This document shows positions 24,177-33,899 of a DNA stretch of 64,000 nucleotides, in pieces. Origin of the DNA: Actinomyces urinae. GTDB lineage: Bacteria; Actinomycetota; Actinomycetes; Actinomycetales; Actinomycetaceae. The stretch is taken from assembly GCF_900119695.1 (NCBI RefSeq), contig NZ_LT632547.1, forward strand, positions 1,518,893 to 1,582,892. Direction: 5' to 3'. Every line of letters begins with the position of its first letter. The stretch's first letter is position 1. A program made the translations under genes and the position numbers. The notes below the pieces were generated by a model that did not search any database, was not told the origin of the DNA, and worked only from the letters and a program-made list of their open reading frames with translations.

Positions 24177-25876
24177 TGGCAAAGAAACAGTTTACGAATC
24201 CGGTTCGCTATGTAGATGGGTCGCAGCATACAAACCCGGATCCATTTGTGATCAACTTTGCGGGCACCTACTTTTGCTATTCCACGGGGATCGATGGCGT
24301 AAATCTGAGCGTTTCTAAAGACCTCGTGACGTGGGAGCACAAGGGGTTTTGCTATCGCGAAGAAGGTAGAGATTCATACTGGGCTCCGTGTGTGGTTTAT
24401 AGAAACGGCGTTTTCTACATGTACGTTTCTAACCGCCCTGCGGGCGAGGCGGATCCTCATTTTCAACGAATGAGGGTGGCAACCAGTCAAACACCTGAAG
24501 GCCCGTTCATCTTCCATTCCCAAATGCTGGATGAGTTTGCGATAGATGCGGACGTCGTTACGGGCAATGATGGCGTGACCGTAATGTTTTACGCTTCTAA
24601 CGAGCTGACGAGCCAGTGCAGTGAGCTGATTGGAACCAGCGTTGTGGTTGACGTAATGCCAACGCTGTTTACTTTAAGAGGCAAGCCGGTTCCCGTGATT
24701 GTCCCGACCATTAAAGAAGAGATGTTCGAGGCGAATCGGTTTGGTGACGGCCGAGACTGGTACACGATTGAGGGCAGCACCTATTTCACGGATGGCGAGT
24801 TTGCCTACCAAACCTATTCGGGGAATGCGTACGAGAATCCTGACTATTTCATTGGTGTGACGCGGGCGAAAGTTAAGCCTGCAATCGCGCAGATGGAGTG
24901 GACTAAGCAGCCTTCCGATGATGTTTATATGCCGCTGATCAGGCAGTCTGATCTGATTGAGGGCACTGGGCATAATTCCATTGTTAGAGGCCCGAACTTG
25001 TTGGATAGGTGGATTTGCTATCACGGCCGTGATCGCAAAGCGCTAAGAGACTTCTCGGTTGAGCAACGGCAGTTCTACCTGGATCGCATTTTTATTGCAG
25101 GCGATGAGGTGCTCTGCTGTGCACCTACAAGCCAAGCCCAGGACGCTCCAAAAATGGCCACGATGTCAGGAGTTGGACGCCCGACGGAGAATGGGAAGCC
25201 GCTTGCAGAATCTGTACGCGACTTTATCGCTGAACTGTACTTGAAGAGCGATCCCGGTGAAGCGGCAGGCGATTGCCGCGAGGTGGGGTTCAGCCTAAGT
25301 ACAAATGACGTTTGGATGCGTTTTGCCGTGCGCGAGACCGAGGTTGAGTGTTCAACCAGTGACGGAAGAGTTGAAAACTCTTCGGTTCCCATTGAGATCA
25401 ATCTGAGTGTTTGGCAACCCTTCAGGATCTTGCGCTCGCAGGGGCGTGTAGCCCTCCTCGTAGGGGAGGTCGAGCTTCTTTCCATGCCAGATGGCGTGGT
25501 CGGCCAGCCTTGCGAGCTTCAGGTGAGCGAGGGGGCAACGCGGTTGTCTTACTGGCGCTTAACGCAGTTGTTTGAAGCCTCGCGGGCGCAGCTTGAGTCG
25601 AATGGTTACCTGCGTCCTGCTGAATCGTTGCAAACGGGTGGGAGAGTGCATGAACTATCGATTCCGATTGAGGGTGAATGGCAAGTAGAGCTGTATTTCA
25701 ACGGTAATGCTCCGGACTCTATTCAGTGTGATGGAGAAGAGCTCAATACTCGCGTGGTGAATGGTCGAGAACGTGGTGTCATCACCTTTGCGATGAACTT
25801 TAGTTCGCCTGCTTCGAGTCGAATTCGAGCCGATTTGTCCGGTATCGCAAGATGTCTGGCAACAAAAATTTCATAG
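24176..25876 (+). CDS. Glycoside hydrolase family 43 (beta-xylosidase / alpha-L-arabinofuranosidase type)
   Basis: The 566-residue protein has a five-bladed propeller domain (about 1-320) with the three GH43 acids: base D22 in NPDPF, modulator D124 in AIDADV, and general acid E199 in YTIEGS. Residues 330-560 look like a beta-sandwich of the type found C-terminal in GH43 enzymes. There is no signal peptide, so it acts on imported oligosaccharides in the cytoplasm. GH43 covers xylosidases, arabinofuranosidases and arabinanases; the precise linkage cannot be told. It sits between permease and binding-protein genes, an order that ties transport and cleavage together. Confidence 0.85.
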   Translation: MAKKQFTNPVRYVDGSQHTNPDPFVINFAGTYFCYSTGIDGVNLSVSKDLVTWEHKGFCYREEGRDSYWAPCVVYRNGVFYMYVSNRPAGEADPHFQRMRVATSQTPEGPFIFHSQMLDEFAIDADVVTGNDGVTVMFYASNELTSQCSELIGTSVVVDVMPTLFTLRGKPVPVIVPTIKEEMFEANRFGDGRDWYTIEGSTYFTDGEFAYQTYSGNAYENPDYFIGVTRAKVKPAIAQMEWTKQPSDDVYMPLIRQSDLIEGTGHNSIVRGPNLLDRWICYHGRDRKALRDFSVEQRQFYLDRIFIAGDEVLCCAPTSQAQDAPKMATMSGVGRPTENGKPLAESVRDFIAELYLKSDPGEAAGDCREVGFSLSTNDVWMRFAVRETEVECSTSDGRVENSSVPIEINLSVWQPFRILRSQGRVALLVGEVELLSMPDGVVGQPCELQVSEGATRLSYWRLTQLFEASRAQLESNGYLRPAESLQTGGRVHELSIPIEGEWQVELYFNGNAPDSIQCDGEELNTRVVNGRERGVITFAMNFSSPASSRIRADLSGIARCLATKIS

Positions 25877-25899
25877 GTACAAAATCTAAGGAGAAACAA

Positions 25900-27201
25900 A
25901 TGAGAAACGGATTGTCTGCAAAGCTTGCAGCGATTGCAGTTGGTTCTGCTCTCATCATGACTGGCTGCGGCGGTGCAGGTAGTCAAGACGAGGGCGCGAC
26001 TGGTGACAAAGCCGAGTTGAACTTCCATACTTGGCTTCCCACCCAGGTGCAGTGGCCTGAAATTATCGAGGCGTTTGAGAAGGAAAACCCGAACGTAACG
26101 ATCAACTACACGCGTGAAGAGGACTACGATAAGTTCCGCACGAATCTTGATAATGAGATTCTGGCAGGGGAAGTCCCAGACATTTACGGCATTCAGGTTG
26201 GCGCGTCGTTTGATGACTACGCCGAGTTTGCGAAGCCGGTAGATGAATACGCTGCCGATTGGATCGATAAGGTAAACGACGTTGCCGTTGAAGAGACCAA
26301 GACGGAAGACGGCACGCTGGCTGCGGTTCCGATCCTGAACGCGGGCATGCAGTTTTACCTGTACAACAAGACTCTGATGGACGAGATTGGCGTGCAGTTG
26401 CCGAAGAACTACGACGAGCTGGTTCAGGTCAGCAAGACTGCGGCAGATGCGGGTTATTCTCCATTCGCAATGGGTGCCAGCGATACTTGGCACGTGGCTG
26501 ACTTCTTCGTCTGGCTGAGCAACCAGTACGGCAATGGGGATGACATTTACAAGGCCGCTAGTGGAGACATTCCGTGGGATTCAGATTCTTTGGTAGCGGC
26601 TGCTACGGATTGGCAGAAGCTGTTTGCTGATGGCGTTTTCCAAAAGGGTGCGGTGACTACTAACACCTACCCGCAGGCTCGTGATGACTATTTCTTGGCT
26701 CGTCGCGCAATTGCTATGCCTACCGGATCTTGGCACGTTGGTATGGCTCTAGAAGGGCCGGATCAGGAGCAGCCGGGTTCTGCGATTGAGGCCGACGAAG
26801 TCGGTATGGCGGCATTCCCACAGATTGGTCCTAACCCGGGCACTGCAACCACTGGTGTTGACTTCGCTCTGGCTCTTTCGTCGGAGCTGGATGGCGCAAA
26901 GCTTGAGGCTGCCGCAAAGTTTGTGGAGTTCATGGCTGTTGGGCAGGGCCAGCAGATTTGGGTCAACACGCTTCAGGGCTTCCCGGTTGCTAATGACATT
27001 AGCGTCCAGGTAGATCCGGCCGAGCCCGAGCTGGGCCAGGAATCGCTAAAGCTCGTTGACGAGACGCTTGCGGGCGCGAAGTACGCTCGAAAGCTGTCGG
27101 TACCCGGACGCGAGTCGCTTCAGGATGATCTTGGCATTGTCCTCCAAGAGATCGCTGATGGTGCAGATCCCAAGGCGTCGCTTGCAAAGCTGAACCAGTA
27201 G
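25900..27201 (+). CDS. Sugar ABC substrate-binding lipoprotein, GH43 module
   Basis: The ATG at 25900 follows aaggag (25888-25893); the frame is open upstream inside the GH43 gene. The 433-residue protein has a lipobox with lipidated Cys23 (LIMTGC), then an acidic linker and a two-lobed type 1 extracellular binding protein. It captures the sugar outside the membrane. In this operon the binding protein is last, whereas it is first in the other two modules. Terminator hairpins follow. Confidence 0.92.
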   Translation: MRNGLSAKLAAIAVGSALIMTGCGGAGSQDEGATGDKAELNFHTWLPTQVQWPEIIEAFEKENPNVTINYTREEDYDKFRTNLDNEILAGEVPDIYGIQVGASFDDYAEFAKPVDEYAADWIDKVNDVAVEETKTEDGTLAAVPILNAGMQFYLYNKTLMDEIGVQLPKNYDELVQVSKTAADAGYSPFAMGASDTWHVADFFVWLSNQYGNGDDIYKAASGDIPWDSDSLVAAATDWQKLFADGVFQKGAVTTNTYPQARDDYFLARRAIAMPTGSWHVGMALEGPDQEQPGSAIEADEVGMAAFPQIGPNPGTATTGVDFALALSSELDGAKLEAAAKFVEFMAVGQGQQIWVNTLQGFPVANDISVQVDPAEPELGQESLKLVDETLAGAKYARKLSVPGRESLQDDLGIVLQEIADGADPKASLAKLNQ

Positions 27202-27218
27202 GGTGCAGCGGGATAGCT

Positions 27219-27237
27219 CAACCGAGTTCCTCGGTTG
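27219..27237 (+). terminator. Small hairpin after the binding-protein gene
   Basis: caaccgag and ctcggttg form an 8-bp stem with a 3-base loop 17 bp after the stop. It has no T-run and may protect the 3' end of the mRNA ahead of the main terminator. Confidence 0.4.
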
Positions 27238-27293
27238 TAGCTAGCAAAGCTCCGGCACAGGGGGATCACCCTCTACCGCAACTGCCGGATGAT

Positions 27294-27339
27294 AAGTGGA
27301 GGTTGGTCAACCAACAGGTTGGTCAGCCTCCACTTTGTT
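27294..27339 (+). terminator. Terminator of the GH43 operon
   Basis: aagtggagg (27294-27302) pairs with cctccactt (27327-27335); inner bases caacc and ggttg also pair. The stem is followed by tttgttg. Confidence 0.75.
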
Positions 27340-27441
27340 GTATCCGCAAATCAGGGGGGGAGGAACGAAAAGCCGAGGGGCACAGAGCATTCTCGTAGTG
27401 GCAGAGCCACTGGATGCCTCGTTTTCGTGCCCTACACATAC

Positions 27442-27479
27442 AGCTGGGGCGGCGAACCGAAAGGATCGCCGCCCCAGCT
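27442..27479 (-). terminator. Terminator-like hairpin of the minus-strand sugar operon
   Basis: agctggggcggcga (27442-27455) and tcgccgccccagct (27466-27479) form a perfect 14-bp GC-rich stem, 15 bp after the minus-strand permease stop. The minus-strand sequence after it is only moderately T-rich. Confidence 0.65.
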
Positions 27480-27493
27480 CTAACAACTACGAA

Positions 27494-28345
27494 CTACTCC
27501 TTCACTGCACCAGAAGTAGAGTTCATAATCCGCTTTTGGAAGATGAAGAACAAGATCGCAACGGGGATCGTCATTAGCAACGATGCTGCGAGCTTGATCG
27601 GATACTGCGTGCCCTGCGAAAGCTGACCCGAGGAGAGCTGGGCCACGCCACGCGTTAGGGTTGTTAGCTGCGGGTTCTGCGTGGAGATAATGAAGTGGCT
27701 GAGCTCGTTCCATGAACCTTGGAAGCTCATGATCGTAATCGTAATTACCGCCGGCATGGCCATTGGTAGAACGATCGACCAGAAGGTGCGGAAAATGCCT
27801 GCTCCATCTATACGCGCTTGTTCTTCAACAGAGGCTGGTATCGACTCGAAGAAGTTCTTCATAATGAACACGCCGGCCGCGTCCACAAGCAGAGGAAGAA
27901 TCATGCCCAAATAGGAGTCATAAATCGATAGCTGCTTAATTACCAGGAACTTTGGAATCATCAGTACCACGGCAGGAACAGCCATGACTGCTACCAGGCC
28001 CGCGAAGATAATGTTCCGGCCTCGGAAGCGGAGCCGTGCAAGAGCGTAACCGGCGAGTGAATCAAAGAACACGCGTCCTGCGGTCACAAACAGGGTGACG
28101 ATAAACGAATTCTTGGCCCACAGCGGGAAGTCAGAGCGCTGGAACAAACGGGCGTACGCCTCTGTAGTGAAGTACGCCGAACTAAAACCAAGCGGATCGC
28201 TTGCAGCGCCCGCCTCGGTTTTAAAGGAATTAACTACCTGAATGAGGAACGGCGAAATGTAAAGGGCTGCTAGTAGGATCAAAACCACGTAGGTAAGCCA
28301 CCAGAACTTGCCGTTATGTCTTGTCTTATTTGGCTTTGCAGACAT
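27494..28345 (-). CDS. Sugar ABC permease (MalG-like), debranching-enzyme module
   Basis: The 283-residue protein has six helices, the EAA-type loop EQARIDGAGIFRTFWSIVLP, and the MalG-like end QKRIMNSTSGAVKE. Its ATG overlaps the stop of the preceding permease by one base (28345), so the two are translationally coupled. It belongs to the LacI-SBP-permease-permease operon read leftwards from 31855. Confidence 0.92.
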   Translation of the reverse strand: MSAKPNKTRHNGKFWWLTYVVLILLAALYISPFLIQVVNSFKTEAGAASDPLGFSSAYFTTEAYARLFQRSDFPLWAKNSFIVTLFVTAGRVFFDSLAGYALARLRFRGRNIIFAGLVAVMAVPAVVLMIPKFLVIKQLSIYDSYLGMILPLLVDAAGVFIMKNFFESIPASVEEQARIDGAGIFRTFWSIVLPMAMPAVITITIMSFQGSWNELSHFIISTQNPQLTTLTRGVAQLSSGQLSQGTQYPIKLAASLLMTIPVAILFFIFQKRIMNSTSGAVKE

Positions 28346-29472
28346 TAGTTAGCTCCTTTCTTCGTAGCTCTTGCTTCGACGCGCTTCTGCTTGCGGATCC
28401 TTCGGCGTAACTTCGCCTCATCCTTGTCGCGTAGTGCCCAGCGCTGGATTGCTGCCATTAGAACGATAATGGCGAACAGAATGAACGAAATTGCCGCGCC
28501 TTCGCCCCAACGGTTACTGATGAAAGCGGATTCGTAGGAGAGGTATGCGGGAGTCAGCGTAGTGCGTGCGGGTGCGCCTGGATCGCCGGACGCGTAAATC
28601 TGGTCAAACACCTGCCATGTGCCTATCAACCCCAGTGTCACAACCGTGAAAATAGTTGGTTTCAGCATCGGGACAGTAACAAAGCGGAAGCGTTGGAACG
28701 AGTTAGCGCCGTCCATCATTGCCGCTTCTTGGACTTCACCGTTGATCTGTTGCAAAGCTGCGATGAATAGAAGCATGAACGTTCCCGAGGTGGTGAACAC
28801 AGCCATCAGGATGAATGCAGACCATGCGATCGATGGGCCTGCCAGCCAATCCCAGTAGGTTATGCCTAGGAATGTGCCCGACGTTAGCGCGGCTGGGGGA
28901 GTGTGTACGCCAAATACGCCTAGAAGTAAGTGGAGTAAGCCACGTGGGTCATTAAACCAGTTGGGTCCGTTCAGCGAAAACCATCCGAGAACTTGATTGA
29001 CCGCGCCCGACACGGAGAACAGGAACAACCACAACACTGTGATCGCTACCGATGAAGTGATGGAAGGGAAATAGAAGGCAAGTCGGAAGAACGAGCGGGC
29101 CTTCAACGCGCGATTTGAAACGAAAACGGCGAGTACCAGTGCCACGAATGTTTGGATCGGAACCACAAGAATCACGTAGTAAATATTGTTACGCAACGCG
29201 GTTCCAAAGTTGCGGGTCGAAAGGCCGCCGTCCACGAGAACTTGTTTGAAGTTCTGCGCCCCGATGAACGACACGTTTGACGAGAAGGGGCTTCCCCTTC
29301 CCGCCCAGTCAGACACGGATACCCACAGTGCCATGAAAATTGGCGCCACCAGGAATATGCCTAGGATGATCAACACTGGCGACACGAAAAGCCATCCGGC
29401 TGCGCGCTCCGCACGTTCAGACTTGGTGAGTTTTCTTCGCGTTTTGCGAGAGGGGAGCTTCCTCAAGATCAT
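28345..29472 (-). CDS. Sugar ABC permease (MalF-like), debranching-enzyme module
   Basis: The 375-residue protein is longer than usual for the family because of a basic cytoplasmic N-terminus (LPSRKTRRKLTKSERAERA) and a basic C-terminal tail (RRRIRKQKRVEARATKK). Between them are six or more helices and the EAA loop QEAAMMDGANSFQRFRFVTVP. An extra extracytoplasmic stretch (~residues 165-215) separates the middle helices, as in MalF. It is partner to the permease at 27494. Confidence 0.9.
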   Translation of the reverse strand: MILRKLPSRKTRRKLTKSERAERAAGWLFVSPVLIILGIFLVAPIFMALWVSVSDWAGRGSPFSSNVSFIGAQNFKQVLVDGGLSTRNFGTALRNNIYYVILVVPIQTFVALVLAVFVSNRALKARSFFRLAFYFPSITSSVAITVLWLFLFSVSGAVNQVLGWFSLNGPNWFNDPRGLLHLLLGVFGVHTPPAALTSGTFLGITYWDWLAGPSIAWSAFILMAVFTTSGTFMLLFIAALQQINGEVQEAAMMDGANSFQRFRFVTVPMLKPTIFTVVTLGLIGTWQVFDQIYASGDPGAPARTTLTPAYLSYESAFISNRWGEGAAISFILFAIIVLMAAIQRWALRDKDEAKLRRRIRKQKRVEARATKKGAN

Positions 29473-29527
29473 GACCTACGGTGCCTTTCTGCCGACGACA
29501 GTCTTGATTACGAAAATGTGAGTATGT

Positions 29528-29564
29528 AGTGGTGTCAGGTGGGCTCTTGCCACCCGACACCACT
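29528..29564 (-). terminator. Intercistronic hairpin between binding-protein and permease genes
   Basis: agtggtgtcaggtgg (29528-29542) pairs with ccacccgacaccact (29550-29564), 14 of 15 pairs plus a wobble on the minus strand. It lies 23 bp after the lipoprotein stop with no T-run. Such hairpins commonly protect or partly terminate the upstream mRNA so that more binding protein than permease is made. Confidence 0.65.
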
Positions 29565-29586
29565 ATTGAGAACCATGAAATGGTGA

Positions 29587-30828
29587 TTAGTTAGCGTCTA
29601 GGACACTCTGCATCGTCGTGTTGGACCCCTTCAGAATGGAGGCCACGTCACCGGTCTTTAGCGTTGCAATCTGGGAGTTCATGTCTGAAATAACATCAGC
29701 CGAGCCTGCATTCGACGGCAGGTTGATTGCGTAATCAGCGCCGTTAATGAACGCGCTCATTTCCGGGTACATTTCGGTCCAGCCGTCAGCAGCCGATTCT
29801 ACGGACGGCATGACGCCGAATGCCTTGGCAAACTTGAGTTGCTGATCAGTGCTCGTCAAGTACTCAACGAGGTCCTGGGCGCCCTCGGTGTTGTCAGCGT
29901 CAGCCGCAATACCCCAGCAGTTCGTGTACTGGATCGTGCCCTTGCCTGCAGGGCCAGCAGGAAGCTCAATAACCTTGTATTCCACATTCGGGAAGTCATT
30001 CGTGAGAGCACCGGTAATCCAGTTACCTTCGATTACCATTGCAGAGAGCTCCTTGCCGAAAGCTTCGCCGCCCCAGCCGGTGCCCAAATCGCTCGAGTAA
30101 GCAAAGGTGCCGTCCTCCAGGTGAGACTTCACATAATTGAGCGCCTCAGCGTTCTCGGGAGAATCAATCGTTGCCTTCGCTCCGTCCTCAGAAATGAAGC
30201 TTCCGCCCGCCTCGGCCATGAACACGCCGATGCGCTGGATCTCTGGGCCGAACCCAAGACCCACAACACCGTCTTTGGTTAGTTTCTTCGCAACGTCTGC
30301 CAACTCGTCCCACGTGGTCGGGTAATCAGCATCGGTTAGACCGGCTTCTTCCCATAGGCGGGTGTTGATCACGAGTGCCAACGTGGAGAAATCCTTAGGT
30401 GCGCAGTAGAACTCGTCATCGATTGAAAATGCGTCGACGAGGGCTGGGTAAAAGTCCTTCGCGTTTGACAGGTTGGATGCGTACGGCTTCAACGAACCGT
30501 TGCTGGCGTAGGAATGAAGCTGGTCGGTGGACAGGTAGAACAGGTCAGCCGGGTTGCCTCCAGCAAAACCTTGCGAGAGTTGCTGGGGAAGGTCCGAGGC
30601 AACCACTACGCTCGCGGGAATGCCGCTCTCCTTCGACCAGGCTGCAACCGCCTCTTCCACTGCGGCTGTCTCGGCCTCGCCGGACGAGCCGATGAGCACC
30701 TCGATTGAGGCGTCAGAAGCACCGCTTTGAGAGCCTTCTGGCGTCTCGTCGAATCCTCCGCCACCGCATCCTGTAAGAACGAGAGCTGCAGCTGCAAGGC
30801 CTGAGAGCCCAACTACCGACTTCTTCAT
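29587..30828 (-). CDS. Sugar ABC substrate-binding lipoprotein, debranching-enzyme module
   Basis: The ATG at 30828 has gaaagga 8 bp upstream and begins MKKSVVGLSG; an upstream in-frame ATG at 30843 has no such site. The 413-residue protein has the lipobox VLTGC (Cys21), a Gly-rich linker, and a two-lobe sugar-binding domain. It is first of the transport genes in this operon, only 37 bp after the LacI gene stop. Confidence 0.92.
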   Translation of the reverse strand: MKKSVVGLSGLAAAALVLTGCGGGGFDETPEGSQSGASDASIEVLIGSSGEAETAAVEEAVAAWSKESGIPASVVVASDLPQQLSQGFAGGNPADLFYLSTDQLHSYASNGSLKPYASNLSNAKDFYPALVDAFSIDDEFYCAPKDFSTLALVINTRLWEEAGLTDADYPTTWDELADVAKKLTKDGVVGLGFGPEIQRIGVFMAEAGGSFISEDGAKATIDSPENAEALNYVKSHLEDGTFAYSSDLGTGWGGEAFGKELSAMVIEGNWITGALTNDFPNVEYKVIELPAGPAGKGTIQYTNCWGIAADADNTEGAQDLVEYLTSTDQQLKFAKAFGVMPSVESAADGWTEMYPEMSAFINGADYAINLPSNAGSADVISDMNSQIATLKTGDVASILKGSNTTMQSVLDAN

Positions 30829-30865
30829 CGTATTTCCTTTCAATAGGGGAGTGTTTTACGTCAGA

Positions 30866-31855
30866 CTAGTTAGCTCGTCGGAACACGAGTTCTGGAGCTA
30901 AAAGAACGTGGCGCGGCGATGTATCTCCTGCCAACTGGGCGAACAGTGCGTCAACGGTTTGCCGCGCGACCTCATTAATGGGTTGTGCAACCGAGTTAAA
31001 GCCGAGGGCGCGGCTTACTGGAGTGTCGTCGAATCCGACCACGGTCACTTCCTCCGGAGCCACTGTCAGGGCGCCCATCGCGAGGGTGTCGGAAGCGCAT
31101 ACGATCGCGGTTGCCCCACTCGCAAGTAAATGCTGTGCCTGTACGGCGCCCTGGTCGGCTCGATCTTCGCATTCGTAAACGAGGTTCTCGATGTCTAGCC
31201 CGCAACTTTGCATACCTCGTTTCCATCCGAGGTAACGATCTTCACCCACGCCCGGTGTGATTGGCCAAGACACGTAACCAATCCGCTTATGCCCGATCGT
31301 TACAAGGTGCTTCACCACGGCTTCGGTACCGGCAGCACCATCTACGTCGACCCACGAAGAGGGTGAGGTGGCTGGGGGTATGGTTTCACTCCACGGACGC
31401 CCAAAGGCTACGAAAGATGCTTTGAGTTTTAGAAGCCTATCCACACGCGGGTCATTCAGTGTTGTCGCTGAGAGAATGATGCCGTCAACTTCGCGTGCGG
31501 CGAGCATTGTCTCGTATTGCGCAATTTCGTCTTGTATGTCCGTGGCAGAGAAAACGGATAGACGATAGCCACGGGTACGCAGGATCTCGGCGAGGTCATG
31601 AACGAACTGGTCGAGGATGTGTCCGTTGATGCCATCGAACGTCGGCAATAGTCGGATTGCGATCTGTCGTGACCGGTCTTCCTTTAGCTGTCTGGCAGCG
31701 CGCGAAGGCACATAACCGGACTCGTTAATGTGTTTTAGTACTCGCTCTAGGGTTGCAGGAGCTACTACCTCGGGACGATTGATCGCGTTGGATATAGTTT
31801 GGCGCGATACTCCAAGCTCTTTCGCCAAGCTCTGTACAGTTGGCCGCGAAGTCAT
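30866..31855 (-). CDS. LacI family regulator of the debranching-enzyme module
   Basis: The ATG at 31855 has a strong gaggaggtg site 4-12 bp upstream; the frame is open further but that part would cover the operator. The 329-residue product has the helix-turn-helix VQSLAKELGVSRQTISNAIN and the hinge SRAARQLKED. It is co-directional with, and 37 bp from, the ABC genes and divergent from the debranching enzyme, so it probably controls both. Confidence 0.9.
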   Translation of the reverse strand: MTSRPTVQSLAKELGVSRQTISNAINRPEVVAPATLERVLKHINESGYVPSRAARQLKEDRSRQIAIRLLPTFDGINGHILDQFVHDLAEILRTRGYRLSVFSATDIQDEIAQYETMLAAREVDGIILSATTLNDPRVDRLLKLKASFVAFGRPWSETIPPATSPSSWVDVDGAAGTEAVVKHLVTIGHKRIGYVSWPITPGVGEDRYLGWKRGMQSCGLDIENLVYECEDRADQGAVQAQHLLASGATAIVCASDTLAMGALTVAPEEVTVVGFDDTPVSRALGFNSVAQPINEVARQTVDALFAQLAGDTSPRHVLLAPELVFRRAN

Positions 31856-31906
31856 GGTCACCTCCTCAGCATCGAAATCGGGGACTTCTCGAAACTTTAT
31901 AATCAG

Positions 31907-31924
31907 TATTTGAACGATCAAATA
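31907..31924. promoter_or_regulatory. LacI-type operator between divergent sugar genes
   Basis: tatttgaacgatcaaata has matching arms tatttga and tcaaata around a central CG. It sits in the 128-bp gap between the LacI gene start and the debranching-enzyme start, where it could regulate both directions. A tataat-like sequence (tttataatc, 31897-31905) adjoins it. Confidence 0.65.
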
Positions 31925-31983
31925 TTAATGTTATTGTTGCTTCCAACACAGGAAATGTCAAGCTTTTTAGTTGGGAGCTCGAA

Positions 31984-33876
31984 ATGGTCGGTATTCAACC
32001 CCTGCTGCATGATCTCGTTTGTAGCGTGACTGCGCCTATTCAGGTTTGGTCTTCTGCTAATGGCCAAGTAGAGAGCGCGGGTGCGCAAGGCGTTTATATT
32101 GCCGATCAACGCGTTGTTTCGAAAATGGTACTGTCCAGCCGAACTCATACGCTAGAGGTGGTTGGTTCTGAAGTGTCGAACCACGGCAGTAGCTGCTTTT
32201 ACTCAACAGTTCGCAATGGGTCCATGGCGGTCGATCCTGAAGTGCAACTTGTGCGTGCACGTGCGGTGGGGGAAGAGCGCGTAACTGAGTCTTTCAAGAT
32301 TACTAATTCGTCTTCGAGGCAGGAGGTTGTGCAGTTGCGTCTCACGCTTACTCCTGACGCTGCCTCCATGGAAGAGGTAAAGCAGGGTTTGCCTGCGGGG
32401 GCGCAAGCGATGGTTTCTAACAGTGAGCGCGCTGGTGAAATAGCTTGGGAGAGTGTAAAGGCGAGGACTTGCGTGAAGACCGATGGCGCTTTGTCTATGG
32501 TTGGGCGCGATGTGCTAATTGACTGGTCGGTACAGGTGCCTGCGGGTGCCACTAAGAGCGTACAGGTTGACATTTTCCCGCAGTCTGATGCTGTTGTGAG
32601 GCCTGCGCGAAGCAGAGAGCTTACGCAGCGAGGTCAACAGTTACTTGCGAAGTGTGACGATGGCTCAGACTTGAAAGTCTTTTTGAGCCAGGCTCTATCG
32701 GATCTTGATGGGCTGACGCTATCGCACGAAAGCGATGCATCGTTACGGTTCGTTGCCGCTGGAGCTCCTTGGTTCCTAACCTTGTTTGGGCGTGACTCGT
32801 TGATCACAGCCGGATTCTTGAATGGCGTGGATCCCGATCTGTCGCTCGAAACCCTACGCTTGTTGGCAAGCATGCAGGGCGAGCGTGTGCGTATTGAAAC
32901 TGCGGAGCAGCCCGGCAAGATTTTGCATGAGGTGCGTAGTGAGCCTCTGTCGTTGCAGACCTCGTCGGGGCCTCTTCATTTGCCGCCGGTGTATTACGGC
33001 ACTATTGACGCTACACCGTTGTGGATAAGCACGCTGTATGAGGCGTGGAAATCTGGTGCAGATGAGGATGGTGTGAGAGCTCTTCTGCCTAACCTGCATC
33101 GTGCCCTTGTTTGGATGAGCGACTTTGGCGATGCTGATGGCGACGGCTTCCTGGAGTACCTGGATGAATCTGGTAGTGGTCTTGCAAACCAGGGGTGGAA
33201 GGATAGTGGCGATTCGGTTCGCTGGCATGACGGATCTTTGGCCGAGGGGCCGATTGCGCTGTGCGAGGTCCAAGGTTACGCGCATCGCGCGGCGCTTGAT
33301 GGTGCTGACATGCTGGAGGCTTTTGGTGAGGACGGAGCTGAATGGCGTAGTTGGGCAGCGGAGCTGAAGGGGCGCTTCCACGCTCAGTTCTGGGTGGAAA
33401 AAGACGGATTGCGATACCCGGCGGTTGCGCTAGATGCGAAGAAGAGGCCTGTAGATTCGCTAACATCTAACATTGGTCATCTACTCGGTTCTGGATTGTT
33501 GGACGAGTCGGAAGTCAATGACGTCGTACGAGCGCTGATGAGCCCGGAAATGTTCTCTGGTTACGGCATTCGTACCGCCTCCACTACCAATGGAGGCTTC
33601 TGGCCTTACAGGTATCACGTGGGTTCGGTGTGGCCTCACGATACGGCGATGATTATTCGCGGCATGTGGCGTGAGGGTAAGAAGACAGAAGCGCAGCTTG
33701 TGGCCCGTGGTCTCTTGGAGGCTGCGCGCAGGTTTGATTGGCGTTTGCCGGAGTTGTTTGCAGGGGTGGCCCGCGATCCCTTCGCAAGTCTGTTGCCGTA
33801 TCCGGCGTCATGTAGACCGCAGGCCTGGGCTGCCGCATCAGCGGTGGTAGTGGCTGAGGTGCTTACTGGCTGCTGA
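31984..33876 (+). CDS. Glycogen-debranching-type enzyme (GDE N-terminal domain plus alpha/alpha-barrel)
   Basis: The 630-residue protein has an N-terminal all-beta GDE_N_bis-type domain (about 5-200; for example GVYIADQRVVSKMVL) and a C-terminal amylo-alpha-1,6-glucosidase-like (alpha/alpha)6 barrel. The barrel shows PWFLTLFGRDSLIT, NQGWKDSGDS and YRYHVGSVWPHDTAMI, family hallmarks with candidate catalytic acids. There is no signal peptide. It probably cleaves alpha-1,6-branched or related glucosides brought in by the divergent ABC system. gggag (31973-31977) supports the start. A hairpin follows at 33900. Confidence 0.8.
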   Translation: MVGIQPLLHDLVCSVTAPIQVWSSANGQVESAGAQGVYIADQRVVSKMVLSSRTHTLEVVGSEVSNHGSSCFYSTVRNGSMAVDPEVQLVRARAVGEERVTESFKITNSSSRQEVVQLRLTLTPDAASMEEVKQGLPAGAQAMVSNSERAGEIAWESVKARTCVKTDGALSMVGRDVLIDWSVQVPAGATKSVQVDIFPQSDAVVRPARSRELTQRGQQLLAKCDDGSDLKVFLSQALSDLDGLTLSHESDASLRFVAAGAPWFLTLFGRDSLITAGFLNGVDPDLSLETLRLLASMQGERVRIETAEQPGKILHEVRSEPLSLQTSSGPLHLPPVYYGTIDATPLWISTLYEAWKSGADEDGVRALLPNLHRALVWMSDFGDADGDGFLEYLDESGSGLANQGWKDSGDSVRWHDGSLAEGPIALCEVQGYAHRAALDGADMLEAFGEDGAEWRSWAAELKGRFHAQFWVEKDGLRYPAVALDAKKRPVDSLTSNIGHLLGSGLLDESEVNDVVRALMSPEMFSGYGIRTASTTNGGFWPYRYHVGSVWPHDTAMIIRGMWREGKKTEAQLVARGLLEAARRFDWRLPELFAGVARDPFASLLPYPASCRPQAWAAASAVVVAEVLTGC

Positions 33877-33899
33877 GCGTCAAACGCTTCGCGTTCTAC

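Noticed and set aside
27353-27360. G7 run downstream of the GH43 operon as a phase-variable tract
   Set aside because: It lies between two terminators of convergent operons, where length change would have no evident effect.
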